Positions 15,737 to 24,395 of a stretch of DNA of 64,000 nt are shown piece after piece (position 1 is the stretch's first letter; each line of letters opens with the position of its first letter). The position numbers were made by a program, and so were the translations under genes. The stretch comes from Hallerella sp963629575. Its GTDB lineage: Bacteria; Fibrobacterota; Fibrobacteria; Fibrobacterales; Fibrobacteraceae. The stretch is taken from assembly GCA_963629575.1 (NCBI GenBank), contig CAVGIM010000001.1:1-64000 (forward strand). Reading direction: 5' to 3'. The notes below the pieces were generated by a model, which saw only the letters and a program-made list of their open reading frames with translations, made no database searches and was not told the DNA's origin.

Positions 15737-16594
15737 ATGATTTTTGTCTTGCTTGCCGTCCTCTTGCTTGTCGTCGCCTTTTTGGTCTGGGGGTGGAACG
15801 ATGTGGTCCTTCGCGATTCCAAGGGAAGGCTTTTGAGTCGCAAGGTAAAGGCCGCTGACGAAGGCGCCCTGGTCGGTCTTTCCTATGGAACGTATGTTTT
15901 TGAAATCTGGCATGTCGGGCTTTTTCATCTGCGTCCGCGACTGGTGAAAACGGTTCGGATCGAACATGACAAGATTTCCGAAAATGCCTGGATGTTTTCG
16001 TATAAACTAATGAACGAGTCGCGTCGCGTCCGTTCGGAAACAAGAAAGGAAGAGTCTAGATTGCTGAAGGCCAGGTGCTTGACGGATGGCGAAATATTTC
16101 AGGCCGTGCAAAAGTCCTATTTCAAGATTTTGAACAATCTGTATCTGCCGAAAAACAGCATCAGCGATACGACGACAATCGATTCCGTTCTGATTCATCC
16201 GACGGGAATCTACCTATTCGAAAATTCGCTTGTCGAAGGCTGGATCTATGGCGATGCGGATGGCAAATTCTGGTCTGCTACCATGATGCGCAACAACCGG
16301 ACAAAAAGTTCGGAATTCGAAAACCCGGTTATCCGCAGCATGCGAAACGAGGAATCGGTGCGTCGAATGTTCGAAAAGGCGGAAAGCCTTCCATTGCACG
16401 TCTTTTCCTATGTCGTATTCAGCGACAAGGCGGTATTGAAGAATGTTCCCGAAAGTTCGGTGGAACGAAAGCTTGTCTTGCGGAGCCAGCTTGCCCAAAG
16501 TCTCGTGCGGACGTTTAGCCTCGCGATGCCTGTATATACCGAAAACGAAATCGACGAGCTCGCTTTCGAACTCGCCGGGTTTGCGGACAAGTGA
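15737..16594 (+). CDS. Membrane-anchored NERD-domain protein
   Basis: This 285-residue protein has an N-terminal membrane helix (MIFVLLAVLLLVVAFLVWG), a linker, then a NERD-like domain (IDSVLIHPTGIYLFENS, GKFWSATMMRNN, FENPVIRSM). NERD domains are distantly related to restriction-type nucleases, but function is rarely known. The Asp and Glu-x-Lys catalytic positions are not all obvious; the usual ETK is ENS here, so nuclease activity is doubtful. TAGATTTG ends 6 nt before the ATG. It is divergent from prfA. Confidence 0.6.
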   Translation: MIFVLLAVLLLVVAFLVWGWNDVVLRDSKGRLLSRKVKAADEGALVGLSYGTYVFEIWHVGLFHLRPRLVKTVRIEHDKISENAWMFSYKLMNESRRVRSETRKEESRLLKARCLTDGEIFQAVQKSYFKILNNLYLPKNSISDTTTIDSVLIHPTGIYLFENSLVEGWIYGDADGKFWSATMMRNNRTKSSEFENPVIRSMRNEESVRRMFEKAESLPLHVFSYVVFSDKAVLKNVPESSVERKLVLRSQLAQSLVRTFSLAMPVYTENEIDELAFELAGFADK

Positions 16595-16605
16595 TTTTTT
16601 TGACC

Positions 16606-17889
16606 CTAGATCTTGAAGTCGATGCCCGCTGCGACGTTATGGCTTGTACGGTCATACGTCTTCTTGATGCCGTTTTCCGTCTTGGTGCGCTCTTCGTAGA
16701 GGGTTTCCATGTAGCCGATCTGGACTTGGAGATTGTTCGTGAAGCGGAACGCGATACCGCCGCCTACCGACCAGGAATCGGTAACGAAACTCAGATCGCT
16801 GATGTAATCGTCCGTGATGCCGTACATGGTGCGCTGGACGCTCGCCGAAACGGTGAGAGGCTTTAGAATGTCCGCTTCGACGCCGAGTACAAATTCGTTT
16901 TCGTCTCCATCCAGGTCGTTTTGCCTGTCTTGCGGATAATTGGCGAAGGTGTCGAAGTAATGGTGATAGCCGATTCCCGTGCGGAATCTTTCTGTCCAGG
17001 CGTAGTTTAGACCTATGGCGAGGAATCCCGGAAGGTCATTGTCGGATTTTTTTCCGTCGATAAACTGGGGCATGTAAGTGCTGACGATGTCCTCGATTTT
17101 GTCGGTCTCGTTTTTCATCTCGATGAACGTGTTGTGCTCGTATTTGACGCCCGCGCTGAATTTCCCGTAATGGAATCCGAGACTCGCCATCGGCGTGATT
17201 CCCCAGCCGGTCTGTTCGCAGTCGAGGAGCGTCTTGTTCAGCATGGCGTCCAGCTGTTCGTTTTGCACGAGAGACTTCATGGAGCCGCTGTAGGAATTGT
17301 AGGCGTAGTTCAGGCGCGCCCCGAGGAACGCGGAGAACATGTCCATGAAGCGGTAGCTCGCTCCGAGTTGCCACGCATAGACATATTGCTTGCCGATAAA
17401 CTTCGCTTCGTAAAGCTGCGTCGGGCTTTGGATCTTGTAAGCGCTCATCAGTTGCCCGAGAGCGGGCATCTGTTCCGCGGTCTTTTGGATGGTCTGCGAA
17501 AGCAGCGCGTCGATCAGGGGAAGCCCCTTGTTGAACTTGGCTTCTCCGCCGCCGCCGATGATGTAGAAACCTCCCGAAAGGGCGAAGCTTCCGCGGTGCC
17601 AGTTGACAAGCAGGCTGGGCATTACCGGAACAAAGGATTTGCCCTCATAGTCGCCCAGCTTGTCCGTGTCGATTTCGCGGGTCTGCCAGACGGTCTGGCT
17701 GTGTGCGGAAACGTACAGTCCGTCGTCCATGAATGCGGTTCCCGCCGGGTTGTAGTAAACCGCAGAAGTCGTCGTCGAAGCGTCCTGGGCAAAGTTTCGG
17801 ACAAAGTCTGTCGATTGGTTGGTGTTGTGCATGAGGCCACCGGCAAAAGTTGCCGATGCGAAAAGAGGAATGAATTGCTTGATTTTCAT
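16606..17889 (-). CDS. FadL/OMPP1-family outer-membrane transporter
   Basis: This 427-residue protein begins with a signal peptide and then the FadL hallmark region NFAQDASTTTSAVYYNPAGTAFMDDG. Repeated amphipathic strands with aromatic ends run to a C-terminal strand ending NVAAGIDFKI. FadL-type barrels admit fatty acids or other hydrophobic compounds through a lateral opening. No fatty-acid degradation genes are adjacent. Confidence 0.85.
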   Translation of the reverse strand: MKIKQFIPLFASATFAGGLMHNTNQSTDFVRNFAQDASTTTSAVYYNPAGTAFMDDGLYVSAHSQTVWQTREIDTDKLGDYEGKSFVPVMPSLLVNWHRGSFALSGGFYIIGGGGEAKFNKGLPLIDALLSQTIQKTAEQMPALGQLMSAYKIQSPTQLYEAKFIGKQYVYAWQLGASYRFMDMFSAFLGARLNYAYNSYSGSMKSLVQNEQLDAMLNKTLLDCEQTGWGITPMASLGFHYGKFSAGVKYEHNTFIEMKNETDKIEDIVSTYMPQFIDGKKSDNDLPGFLAIGLNYAWTERFRTGIGYHHYFDTFANYPQDRQNDLDGDENEFVLGVEADILKPLTVSASVQRTMYGITDDYISDLSFVTDSWSVGGGIAFRFTNNLQVQIGYMETLYEERTKTENGIKKTYDRTSHNVAAGIDFKI

Positions 17890-17977
17890 AGGAACCGTTT
17901 TGTTTTGCGCGTAAGCTAGCTAATTGAAGAAAAAATTCAAGGCTATTTTTTGTACAAATGAAATTTTTTGCATATAA

Positions 17978-18052
17978 ATGAACTGGCGTTTAGCTATAGA
18001 TGAAATGACGTTTAATTGTTGCGTACAAATAAACCGACATTTAACTATTTGC
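17978..18052 (+). repeat. Three iterated AT-rich repeats
   Basis: Related 20-nt-class units occur at about 17978 (ATGAACTGGCGTTTAGC), 18001 (TGAAATGACGTTTAATT) and 18029 (ATAAACCGACATTTAACT). GTACAAAT also occurs twice (17952, 18023). They lie between the divergent fadL-like gene and tcdA. Regulatory role is unknown. Confidence 0.45.
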
Positions 18053-18144
18053 CGAAAAGCGGCCGAATTTCTGAATGCTTGTTTAGCAATGGCTCTTGTT
18101 GAACCGTTCTTTAATTTTGAAGGAAGACCGGAATGGATGTTTTC

Positions 18145-18152
18145 TAGATTTG
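18145..18152 (+). promoter_or_regulatory. TAGATTTG promoter element, 4 nt before tcdA
   Basis: Exact TAnnTTTG match followed by TGGT and the ATG at 18157. Confidence 0.6.
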
Positions 18153-18156
18153 TGGT

Positions 18157-18984
18157 ATGGCGATTGACAATGCGATTTTACGTAGAACGGAACTCCTGCT
18201 CGGAGACGTCGCGATGGATGAAATCTCGAAAAAGAGCGTTATCGTTTTTGGCGTCGGCGGAGTCGGCTCCTGGTGCGCGGAAAGTCTTGTTCGCTCGGGA
18301 ATCCGCAAGCTATCGATTGTCGATAGCGATCGCGTCTGCATCACGAATGTCAATCGGCAGCTGATGGCGACAGTCAAGACGGTGGGACAGGTCAAGGTAG
18401 AGGCGCTCAAGGAACGTTTGCTACAAATTAATCCGCTTGCGGAAATCGACGCTAGACAGGAAATCTTTACGGCGGAAACCGCGGAGAGTTTTCACATCGA
18501 AAACTTTGACTACATCGTCGATGCGATTGATTCGCTAAAGGACAAGGCCTTGCTGATTCTCTTGGCCTGCAAGACGAAATCGGTGCTCCTTTCTTCGATG
18601 GGGGCCGCATTAAAGATCGATCCGACAAAAATCCATGTCGCCGAATTCTGGAAAGTTCAAGGGTGCCCGCTCGCGCGTGCGCTCCGCACAAAGTTCCGTT
18701 CGAAGAAAACGTTCCCGAAGAAAAAATTTCTGTGCGTCTATAGCGATGAGCTTTTGCGGAACAAGGGAAAAAACGGAACCTGCGGAACGGACAGGTGCAT
18801 GTGCCCCAAGGCGAAAACGGGCCCCGGCAACCAGGAACTTCTGGATCACGAATGGTGTTCGAGCAAGGCGCAAATCAACGGAACGCTTGCGCACGTCACG
18901 GCGATATTCGGCTTCACGATTGCGGGACTTTTGCTAAAGGATATCGTGCAGAAAGCGGAGTCTATTCCCGATTCGGGAACATAA
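18157..18984 (+). CDS. tcdA: tRNA threonylcarbamoyladenosine dehydratase
   Basis: This 275-residue E1-like ATPase has the nucleotide-binding GVGGVGSWCAESLVRSG, the DSDRVCITNVNRQ motif and the late conserved GFTIAGLLLKDI. TcdA (CsdL/YgdL) cyclises t6A to ct6A in ANN-decoding tRNAs. Length and motifs match the family. The Cys-rich CGTDRCMCP stretch is part of the usual insertion. Confidence 0.93.
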   Translation: MAIDNAILRRTELLLGDVAMDEISKKSVIVFGVGGVGSWCAESLVRSGIRKLSIVDSDRVCITNVNRQLMATVKTVGQVKVEALKERLLQINPLAEIDARQEIFTAETAESFHIENFDYIVDAIDSLKDKALLILLACKTKSVLLSSMGAALKIDPTKIHVAEFWKVQGCPLARALRTKFRSKKTFPKKKFLCVYSDELLRNKGKNGTCGTDRCMCPKAKTGPGNQELLDHEWCSSKAQINGTLAHVTAIFGFTIAGLLLKDIVQKAESIPDSGT

Positions 18985-19077
18985 CTTCTTTCGGCGGAGT
19001 GGAATGCTCCCCGATGCCCTGGCGTCTTCGGTAGAAGCCTTTCGGACAGGAATGGTGAACATGCCTGAAAAATAAAA

Positions 19078-19104
19078 AAAGGCTCCCGATAGCGGAAGCC
19101 TTTT
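19078..19104. terminator. Bidirectional terminator between tcdA and the GH5 gene
   Basis: GGCTCCCG pairs with CGGAAGCC around a short loop, with an A-run on the left and TTTT on the right. It serves the convergent tcdA and GH5 genes. Confidence 0.8.
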
Positions 19105-19119
19105 AAAAACGTTTCCCGT

Positions 19120-21012
19120 TTACTCGAGGTCCAGCGCCTTGTCGAAGCCGTCGATGAGCTTGCCGTTTTCGATGACGGCGAAGCCTCCCGTGTATCCCCA
19201 GTGCTGCCAGGGAATCTGTAGCGTGTCGCTGATCTCGCGGACCGCGGTCATGTAGTTCAAGATGCTCTGCGGGTCGGACTTGGGCGCATATGCGCCGAAT
19301 TCGTTCCAGACGACCGGAACGTTGTTCTCGACCGCCCACTTCTTCGCCTTGATGACGAGGCTCAGGATGTAGTCCTTGCTGCCGGTCTTGTAGTAACTCT
19401 TTACGGCGGTCTTGACCCAGCTAGCCGTCGAAGCCTTGACGCCGAAATCCGCGGAGTATTCGGACCATTTTTCCGGGTCGTAGGGGAACGGAATGTTCTT
19501 GATCGTCGCGGCGTCTCCCCACGAAGCGCCCTGGTGGGAGAAGATGAACGGATCATAGGAATGGAACGCATAGACGATGTTGTCGTCGCTGAACGGCGTA
19601 CGCTTGACGAGGTAGCTTATCGCATACCACTGGACGTCGCCGAAGATAATCGTATGCGTGGAATCGACCGTGCGGATGGAATCGATCATCGCTTGCGCGG
19701 CGATTGTCCAGTCGTCTTGAGGAACCTTGCCGTTTGTCATGTCCGGTTCGTTCAGAAGTTCAAGGAAAATGTCTTCGCGGGGATTTTTCGCGTAATGCGC
19801 GGCGACCGCTTTCCAGACGCAAGCCATCATCTTGATGTATTGCGGGTCCTTTGCCGAGGTCGCGTTGTAGCTGTTGTCGTATTCGTGATAGTCGATGACG
19901 AAGGACATCGCATAGCGTTCCGTCCAGTTTACGAAGGAATCCAGGACGATGAAGATGGAATCGTTCATTTCGAGTTCGACGGTTCCTGTCGTATCGCTCA
20001 GGAATTCGCTGCGGTTCGAAACGTAGAGGTCGAGATCTATCGGGAGACGCAGAGACTTGAATCCGCTTTCGGAAAGGAGCTTGACGTCGCTTTCTCCAAA
20101 TTCGAATTCACCGGTGAACTTTCCGTCCGCTTCTTCGAGCCAGTTGGTAAAGTTTACGCCCTTGTTCAGATACTTCATCGCTTTTTCCTGGAGCGGATTC
20201 GAAATGCCGATGTCTCCGATGTCGATGTTGTAGGTCATCGGGTCATGGATGGTCATGTCGGCGACTTTCTCCGGGAGATCTTCCGCGCCGATCAGGTAAA
20301 TATCGTCGATGATTACGGAATCCTGCTTGCCGTTTCCCTTGACCTGGAAGCTGATAGCGTTTACGTTAGCCGGATTGAATACAACGCTTTGCCCCCACCC
20401 GCCTTGGGTGAGATCGTCGAATGCGATGGTGACGGTGGTCCATCCGTCCGACTTCTTTTCGGATGCCAGGTGAACGTCGTAGTCGGTGACGTCGCTTGTC
20501 TCGACGTGAATGTAGTGGGCCGCTCCCTTGTAGGAGTAGCGGATTCCCGCATACTTGCCTACGTCAACGGTCGATGGAACCTGGAAACCCCAGCCGACAT
20601 AGGGGTCGTATTCGTAGTCGCCCTTGTCCAGGTTGAATTCGACTTTCATGGCGTATTTGGAGCCGTTGTCCGTTTCCGCGGCGATGATGTTTCCTTCGGC
20701 ATCGGTGGGCGTCTTGATGGTGGAGGCTCCGCCGTTGCTTGCATCGTCGTAGGTGTACCATCCGCTGCCGATTTCCGTTTCGCCGTTGCCGTCTTCCATG
20801 TTGTCGAGAAGAAGTCCGTTCTTGGGCGCTTCGGCTGTAGAGGAAGAACTGGGGTTAGACGCTTCGGACGAGGTTCCATCGCTTGAATCCGAAGAAAGCT
20901 CTACCGAAGAGCTGCTTTCGGTCGGGGAGCTTGAGTTGTCGTCGGAGCAGGCGCTTGTGAACAGGGCAAGTGTCGAAGCGACGGAGAGTATGGTCAGATG
21001 ACGAATAAGCAT
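19120..21012 (-). CDS. GH5-family glycanase lipoprotein with N-terminal CBM
   Basis: This 630-residue protein starts with a lipoprotein signal (lipobox FTSAC) and a Ser/Thr-rich linker to about residue 62. A beta-sandwich of CBM11/CBM30 type follows (about 65-235, GLLLDNMEDGNGETEIGSGW), then a GH5 catalytic domain (about 270-625). The acid/base is E422 in LELLNEPD and the nucleophile E571 in VVWNEFG. It should act on cellulose or a related beta-glucan while tethered to the outer membrane. The start has a good site (ACGGAGG). Substrate cannot be fixed from sequence alone. Confidence 0.88.
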   Translation of the reverse strand: MLIRHLTILSVASTLALFTSACSDDNSSSPTESSSSVELSSDSSDGTSSEASNPSSSSTAEAPKNGLLLDNMEDGNGETEIGSGWYTYDDASNGGASTIKTPTDAEGNIIAAETDNGSKYAMKVEFNLDKGDYEYDPYVGWGFQVPSTVDVGKYAGIRYSYKGAAHYIHVETSDVTDYDVHLASEKKSDGWTTVTIAFDDLTQGGWGQSVVFNPANVNAISFQVKGNGKQDSVIIDDIYLIGAEDLPEKVADMTIHDPMTYNIDIGDIGISNPLQEKAMKYLNKGVNFTNWLEEADGKFTGEFEFGESDVKLLSESGFKSLRLPIDLDLYVSNRSEFLSDTTGTVELEMNDSIFIVLDSFVNWTERYAMSFVIDYHEYDNSYNATSAKDPQYIKMMACVWKAVAAHYAKNPREDIFLELLNEPDMTNGKVPQDDWTIAAQAMIDSIRTVDSTHTIIFGDVQWYAISYLVKRTPFSDDNIVYAFHSYDPFIFSHQGASWGDAATIKNIPFPYDPEKWSEYSADFGVKASTASWVKTAVKSYYKTGSKDYILSLVIKAKKWAVENNVPVVWNEFGAYAPKSDPQSILNYMTAVREISDTLQIPWQHWGYTGGFAVIENGKLIDGFDKALDLE

Positions 21013-21173
21013 AAAGCCTCCGTAATGGATTTTCTCCCTAAAATACAGAGATTTTACCCATAGTGTATGGCAAATAGCAAATAAATATGAACTTCCCGTT
21101 TACAAGAGAAACCGCGGGGATCTGGCGTCGAAAACGACCCGATTCCCGCGCTTCGCAATGGGCGAACCGGCCT

Positions 21174-21842
21174 TTATCCGCCGTTCAGGAGATTTACGCC
21201 GTGCCGGGTTCCCGTCTCGGCAAAGATGACCCAGCCGGCGACATTGCATGCATGGTCTCCGATGCGTTCCAGGTATTTGGCGACCATGATCGAATTGATG
21301 GCGCTTTCCGCATCGTTTGAATTGTTGCGGATGGAGGCGACGAGCTCTTTTTTCGCCGAGGCAAAAAGCGCATCCACTTCGTCGTCGCTGTCGATGACGC
21401 GATGCGCGAGCTTCAGGTCTTTGCGGACAAAGGCGTCAACGCTCTGCGTAAGCATCTTGACTGTCGCGGATCCCATCGGCGGAATGGCGGCGAGTCTTGC
21501 CGGGGAACCTTCCGCTTCCGAGGCTTCGAGGATAATCTCCGCGATGTCGGCTGCCTGGTCTCCAATGCGCTCCAGGTCGCTTACCATCTTGAGCGATGCG
21601 GAAATCAGGCGCAGGTCGCGCGCGACGGGTTGCTGGCTCAGGAGAAGACGAAGGCACAGCGTTTCGATGTCCTTCATTTTCTGGTCGATTTCCTTGTCTT
21701 CCGCGATGACCTTTTTGGCGCGGGACTTGTCGAACTTCAAGAGCGCTTCGATGGAAGCGTTCAGCGACTCCTCGACCATGGCGCCCATTTCGATTATCCC
21801 GTTGTTCAAAAGTTCGAGTTGAGAGTCAAAACGATTTCGCAT
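21174..21842 (-). CDS. phoU: Phosphate-uptake regulator PhoU
   Basis: This 222-residue protein has two three-helix PhoU repeats, each with acidic metal-binding motifs (LERIGDQAADIAE and LERIGDHACNVAGW). It restrains PstSCAB and the associated PhoR-type kinase when phosphate is sufficient. Its ATG overlaps the pstB stop by one base (TAATG), placing it last in the pst operon. Confidence 0.96.
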   Translation of the reverse strand: MRNRFDSQLELLNNGIIEMGAMVEESLNASIEALLKFDKSRAKKVIAEDKEIDQKMKDIETLCLRLLLSQQPVARDLRLISASLKMVSDLERIGDQAADIAEIILEASEAEGSPARLAAIPPMGSATVKMLTQSVDAFVRKDLKLAHRVIDSDDEVDALFASAKKELVASIRNNSNDAESAINSIMVAKYLERIGDHACNVAGWVIFAETGTRHGVNLLNGG

Positions 21843-22597
21843 TATCCGAATCTCCCTGTGATGTAATCTTCCGTGCGCTTGTCCTTTGGCATTGAAAAGA
21901 GCGTTTCGGTCTTATCGACTTCGACGACTTCGCCCAAAAGAAAGAATGCGGTCCTGTCCGAGACGCGAGTTGCCTGCTGCATGTTGTGGGTGACCATGAC
22001 TATCGTGTAATCCTGTTTCAGTTCCAGGACGAGATCCTCGATTCGGGATGTCGAGATGGGATCTAGCGCGCTCGTGGGCTCGTCCATCAGGAGAACTTCC
22101 GGGGCGACGGCTAGGGCGCGCGCAATGCACAGGCGCTGTTGCTGTCCGCCGGAAAGTCCGAGCGCGTTTTTCTTGAGGCGGTCCTTGAGCTCTTCCCAGA
22201 CTCCGGCACTCTTCAGCGAGTTTTCGACGATTGCGTCCAGGTCGGATTTGGAGCGGATGCCATGCGTGCGCGGTCCAAAGGCGATATTGTCGTAAATGCT
22301 CATCGGAAAGGGATTCGGCTTCTGGAACACCATGCCGACCCGCTTGCGGAGAATGTTTACGTCCATGTCGTCGTAGATGTTTTCTCCGTCGAGCCGGATT
22401 TCTCCCGTGATCCTGCAGCCTTCGACGAGATCGTTCATCCGGTTGAGCGATTTGAGAAGCGTACTTTTTCCGCAGCCGGAAGGACCGATGAAAGCCGTGA
22501 TTTCGTTTGCGTGAATATTTAAATTCACGTTTTTTATCGCATGGAAATTGCCGTAATGCAAGTTCATGTTTTGAATCGTGATTTTATTGTTTTCCAT
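21842..22597 (-). CDS. pstB: Phosphate ABC transporter ATPase PstB
   Basis: This 251-residue ATPase has Walker A GPSGCGKST, Q-loop VFQKPNPFPMSIYDN, signature LSGGQQQRL and Walker B VLLMDEPTSALDP. The long PstB form of signature and Q-loop is diagnostic. It powers phosphate import through PstA/PstC. Confidence 0.97.
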   Translation of the reverse strand: MENNKITIQNMNLHYGNFHAIKNVNLNIHANEITAFIGPSGCGKSTLLKSLNRMNDLVEGCRITGEIRLDGENIYDDMDVNILRKRVGMVFQKPNPFPMSIYDNIAFGPRTHGIRSKSDLDAIVENSLKSAGVWEELKDRLKKNALGLSGGQQQRLCIARALAVAPEVLLMDEPTSALDPISTSRIEDLVLELKQDYTIVMVTHNMQQATRVSDRTAFFLLGEVVEVDKTETLFSMPKDKRTEDYITGRFG

Positions 22598-22599
22598 TT

Positions 22600-23451
22600 T
22601 TATGTTTTCCCGATTTTATGTGCGAATTTGTTTGAAATCCAGTTGATGATGAGGACTACCGCGATGAGGATGACGGAGGTGGCGTAGGCTTCTCCGGTGT
22701 GCAGACCTTCGCGGGAAAGTTCATACATGTGGACAGCAAGCGTTCTTCCCGAAGAGAAGATTCCCTTGGGAAAGTCGGCGACGGTTCCTGCCGTATAGAT
22801 CAGCGCGGCGGTTTCTCCGACGACGCGTCCGACGGAAAGGATGATCCCAGCGAGAATTCCGGGAATCGCGGCGGGGAGAACTATCGATCGCACGGTGCGG
22901 AGCTTTCCCGCTCCGAGTCCATAGGAGCCTTCGCGATAGCTGTCGGGGACGGATTTTAGCGCTTCTTCGGTTGTTCGCATGACTAGCGGAAGGATCATGA
23001 TGGAAATCGTCAAGATTCCCGAGAGAAGCGAATAGCCAAAGTGCAGTGCCGTGACAAAAAAGAGCATTCCGAAAAGTCCGTAGATGATGGAAGGGATTCC
23101 CGAAAGAGTCTCTGTCGTTATTCGGACGATTCCCACTATCTTGTTCCCGCGGCTTGCGTATTCCACGGTGTAGATGGCGGCAAAGATTCCAAGTGGCCCC
23201 GCGACGAGAAGCGCTCCGAGAACGATGATGAGCGTATTCAGGATGGAGGGCAGAAACGATACGTTTTCGGAATTGTAGGTCAGCGAAAAGAGGGACGGTC
23301 TTAGAAACGGAATCCCCTTGGCGAGAATGTGGACTACCAGGAATCCGAGGGAAAGGATGGTGACGATGATGGACAGCGTGACCGCAATCCTCAGCAGAAG
23401 TGACAGGGGCGACTTTCTGTATACTTTAAGCGTTTGAGCGAATTTTTTCAT
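22600..23451 (-). CDS. pstA: Phosphate ABC transporter permease PstA
   Basis: This 283-residue membrane protein has six predicted segments and the permease EAA-type loop (TEEALKSVPDSYREGSYGLGAGKLRTVRSIVLPAA). It pairs with PstC to form the channel. It overlaps pstC by 4 nt. Confidence 0.95.
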   Translation of the reverse strand: MKKFAQTLKVYRKSPLSLLLRIAVTLSIIVTILSLGFLVVHILAKGIPFLRPSLFSLTYNSENVSFLPSILNTLIIVLGALLVAGPLGIFAAIYTVEYASRGNKIVGIVRITTETLSGIPSIIYGLFGMLFFVTALHFGYSLLSGILTISIMILPLVMRTTEEALKSVPDSYREGSYGLGAGKLRTVRSIVLPAAIPGILAGIILSVGRVVGETAALIYTAGTVADFPKGIFSSGRTLAVHMYELSREGLHTGEAYATSVILIAVVLIINWISNKFAHKIGKT

Positions 23452-24320
23452 TGGATGGCTCTCTTTTTGAGAATGGAGAAGAGCAGGTTGATTGCCAGGA
23501 TGAAGGAAAACAGGACGACTCCTGTGGCAATCAGGGCTTCGCGGTGCAGGTCCGTGGCGTATCCCATTTCAAGGACGATGTTCGCTGTCAGCGTTCGGAC
23601 TCCGGCGAGGATTCCCGTCGGCATTCGCGCCTGGTTCCCGGCTACGAGAATGACCGCCATCGTTTCTCCGATTGCGCGACCGAATCCAAGGATGATTCCG
23701 GCGACGATTCCCGATGTCGCGGCGGGGAGAACGGCGAAGAATACGCTGCGTTCGTGTGTCGCTCCGAGCGCGAGCGCTCCTTCGTAGTAGCTGTCGGGAA
23801 CGGCGCGCAGGGCCGCTTCCGAGACGGAGATGATCGTCGGAAGAATCATGATGCCTAGAAGTATCGATGCGGCAAGGATGCTCGCTCCGCTTCCTCCAAA
23901 GTTTTGCCGGACAAACGGCACGATGACGACCAGACCGAAAAATCCATAGACGACGGAAGGAATTCCGGCGAGAAGTTCGACGGCTGGCTTTAACTTTTTA
24001 TGGACTCTTTCGGAGCAGAAGCGGGAAAGATAGATGGCGGAAAGAAGTCCGATCGAAACGCCGATGGCGAGCGCGCCGAGCGTGACGTAAATGCTTCCCA
24101 TGATCATCGGGAAAATTCCATAGACCGCTGGCTCGTCTGTCGGCGCCCATTCCTTTCCAAGCAGGAAATCCGTGACGCCTATTTTAAGAATCGCGGGAAT
24201 GCCGTTTGCGAAAAGGAACAGGCAGATCAGGGCGACGAACAGGATGCTTGCGAGTGCCGAGAGCAAGAATATGCCCGATGCCGTTTTTTCCTTGAAATTA
24301 TTCCATGCCTGCGCTTTCAT
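23448..24320 (-). CDS. pstC: Phosphate ABC transporter permease PstC
   Basis: This 290-residue protein has the PstC signature region GIPSVVYGFFGL and the loop ALRAVPDSYYEGALALGATHERSVF. The ATG at 24320 is preferred over an upstream in-frame start because AGGA lies 6 nt before it and it gives the normal length. A stable hairpin precedes it in the transcript. Confidence 0.95.
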   Translation of the reverse strand: MKAQAWNNFKEKTASGIFLLSALASILFVALICLFLFANGIPAILKIGVTDFLLGKEWAPTDEPAVYGIFPMIMGSIYVTLGALAIGVSIGLLSAIYLSRFCSERVHKKLKPAVELLAGIPSVVYGFFGLVVIVPFVRQNFGGSGASILAASILLGIMILPTIISVSEAALRAVPDSYYEGALALGATHERSVFFAVLPAATSGIVAGIILGFGRAIGETMAVILVAGNQARMPTGILAGVRTLTANIVLEMGYATDLHREALIATGVVLFSFILAINLLFSILKKRAIQ

Positions 24321-24356
24321 TTGAAATCCTTTTTTGAAAAATCCGTATAGGAAAAT

Positions 24357-24381
24357 GGTTTTCCGAAAAAATCGGAAAACC
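24357..24381 (-). terminator. Intergenic hairpin between the porin and pstC (attenuator-like)
   Basis: GGTTTTCCGA (24357-24366) and TCGGAAAACC (24372-24381) form a perfect 10-bp stem with a 5-nt loop. On the transcript it falls between the porin stop and the pstC start and is followed by ATTTTCC, a weak U-tract. It may lower pstCAB-phoU expression relative to the porin. Confidence 0.6.
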
Positions 24382-24395
24382 GCTTGCAAAAAACA

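Noticed and set aside
19534..20886. 450-codon open frame opposite the GH5 gene
   Set aside because: It is fully within a gene with both GH5 catalytic residues and has no recognisable domain or start signal.
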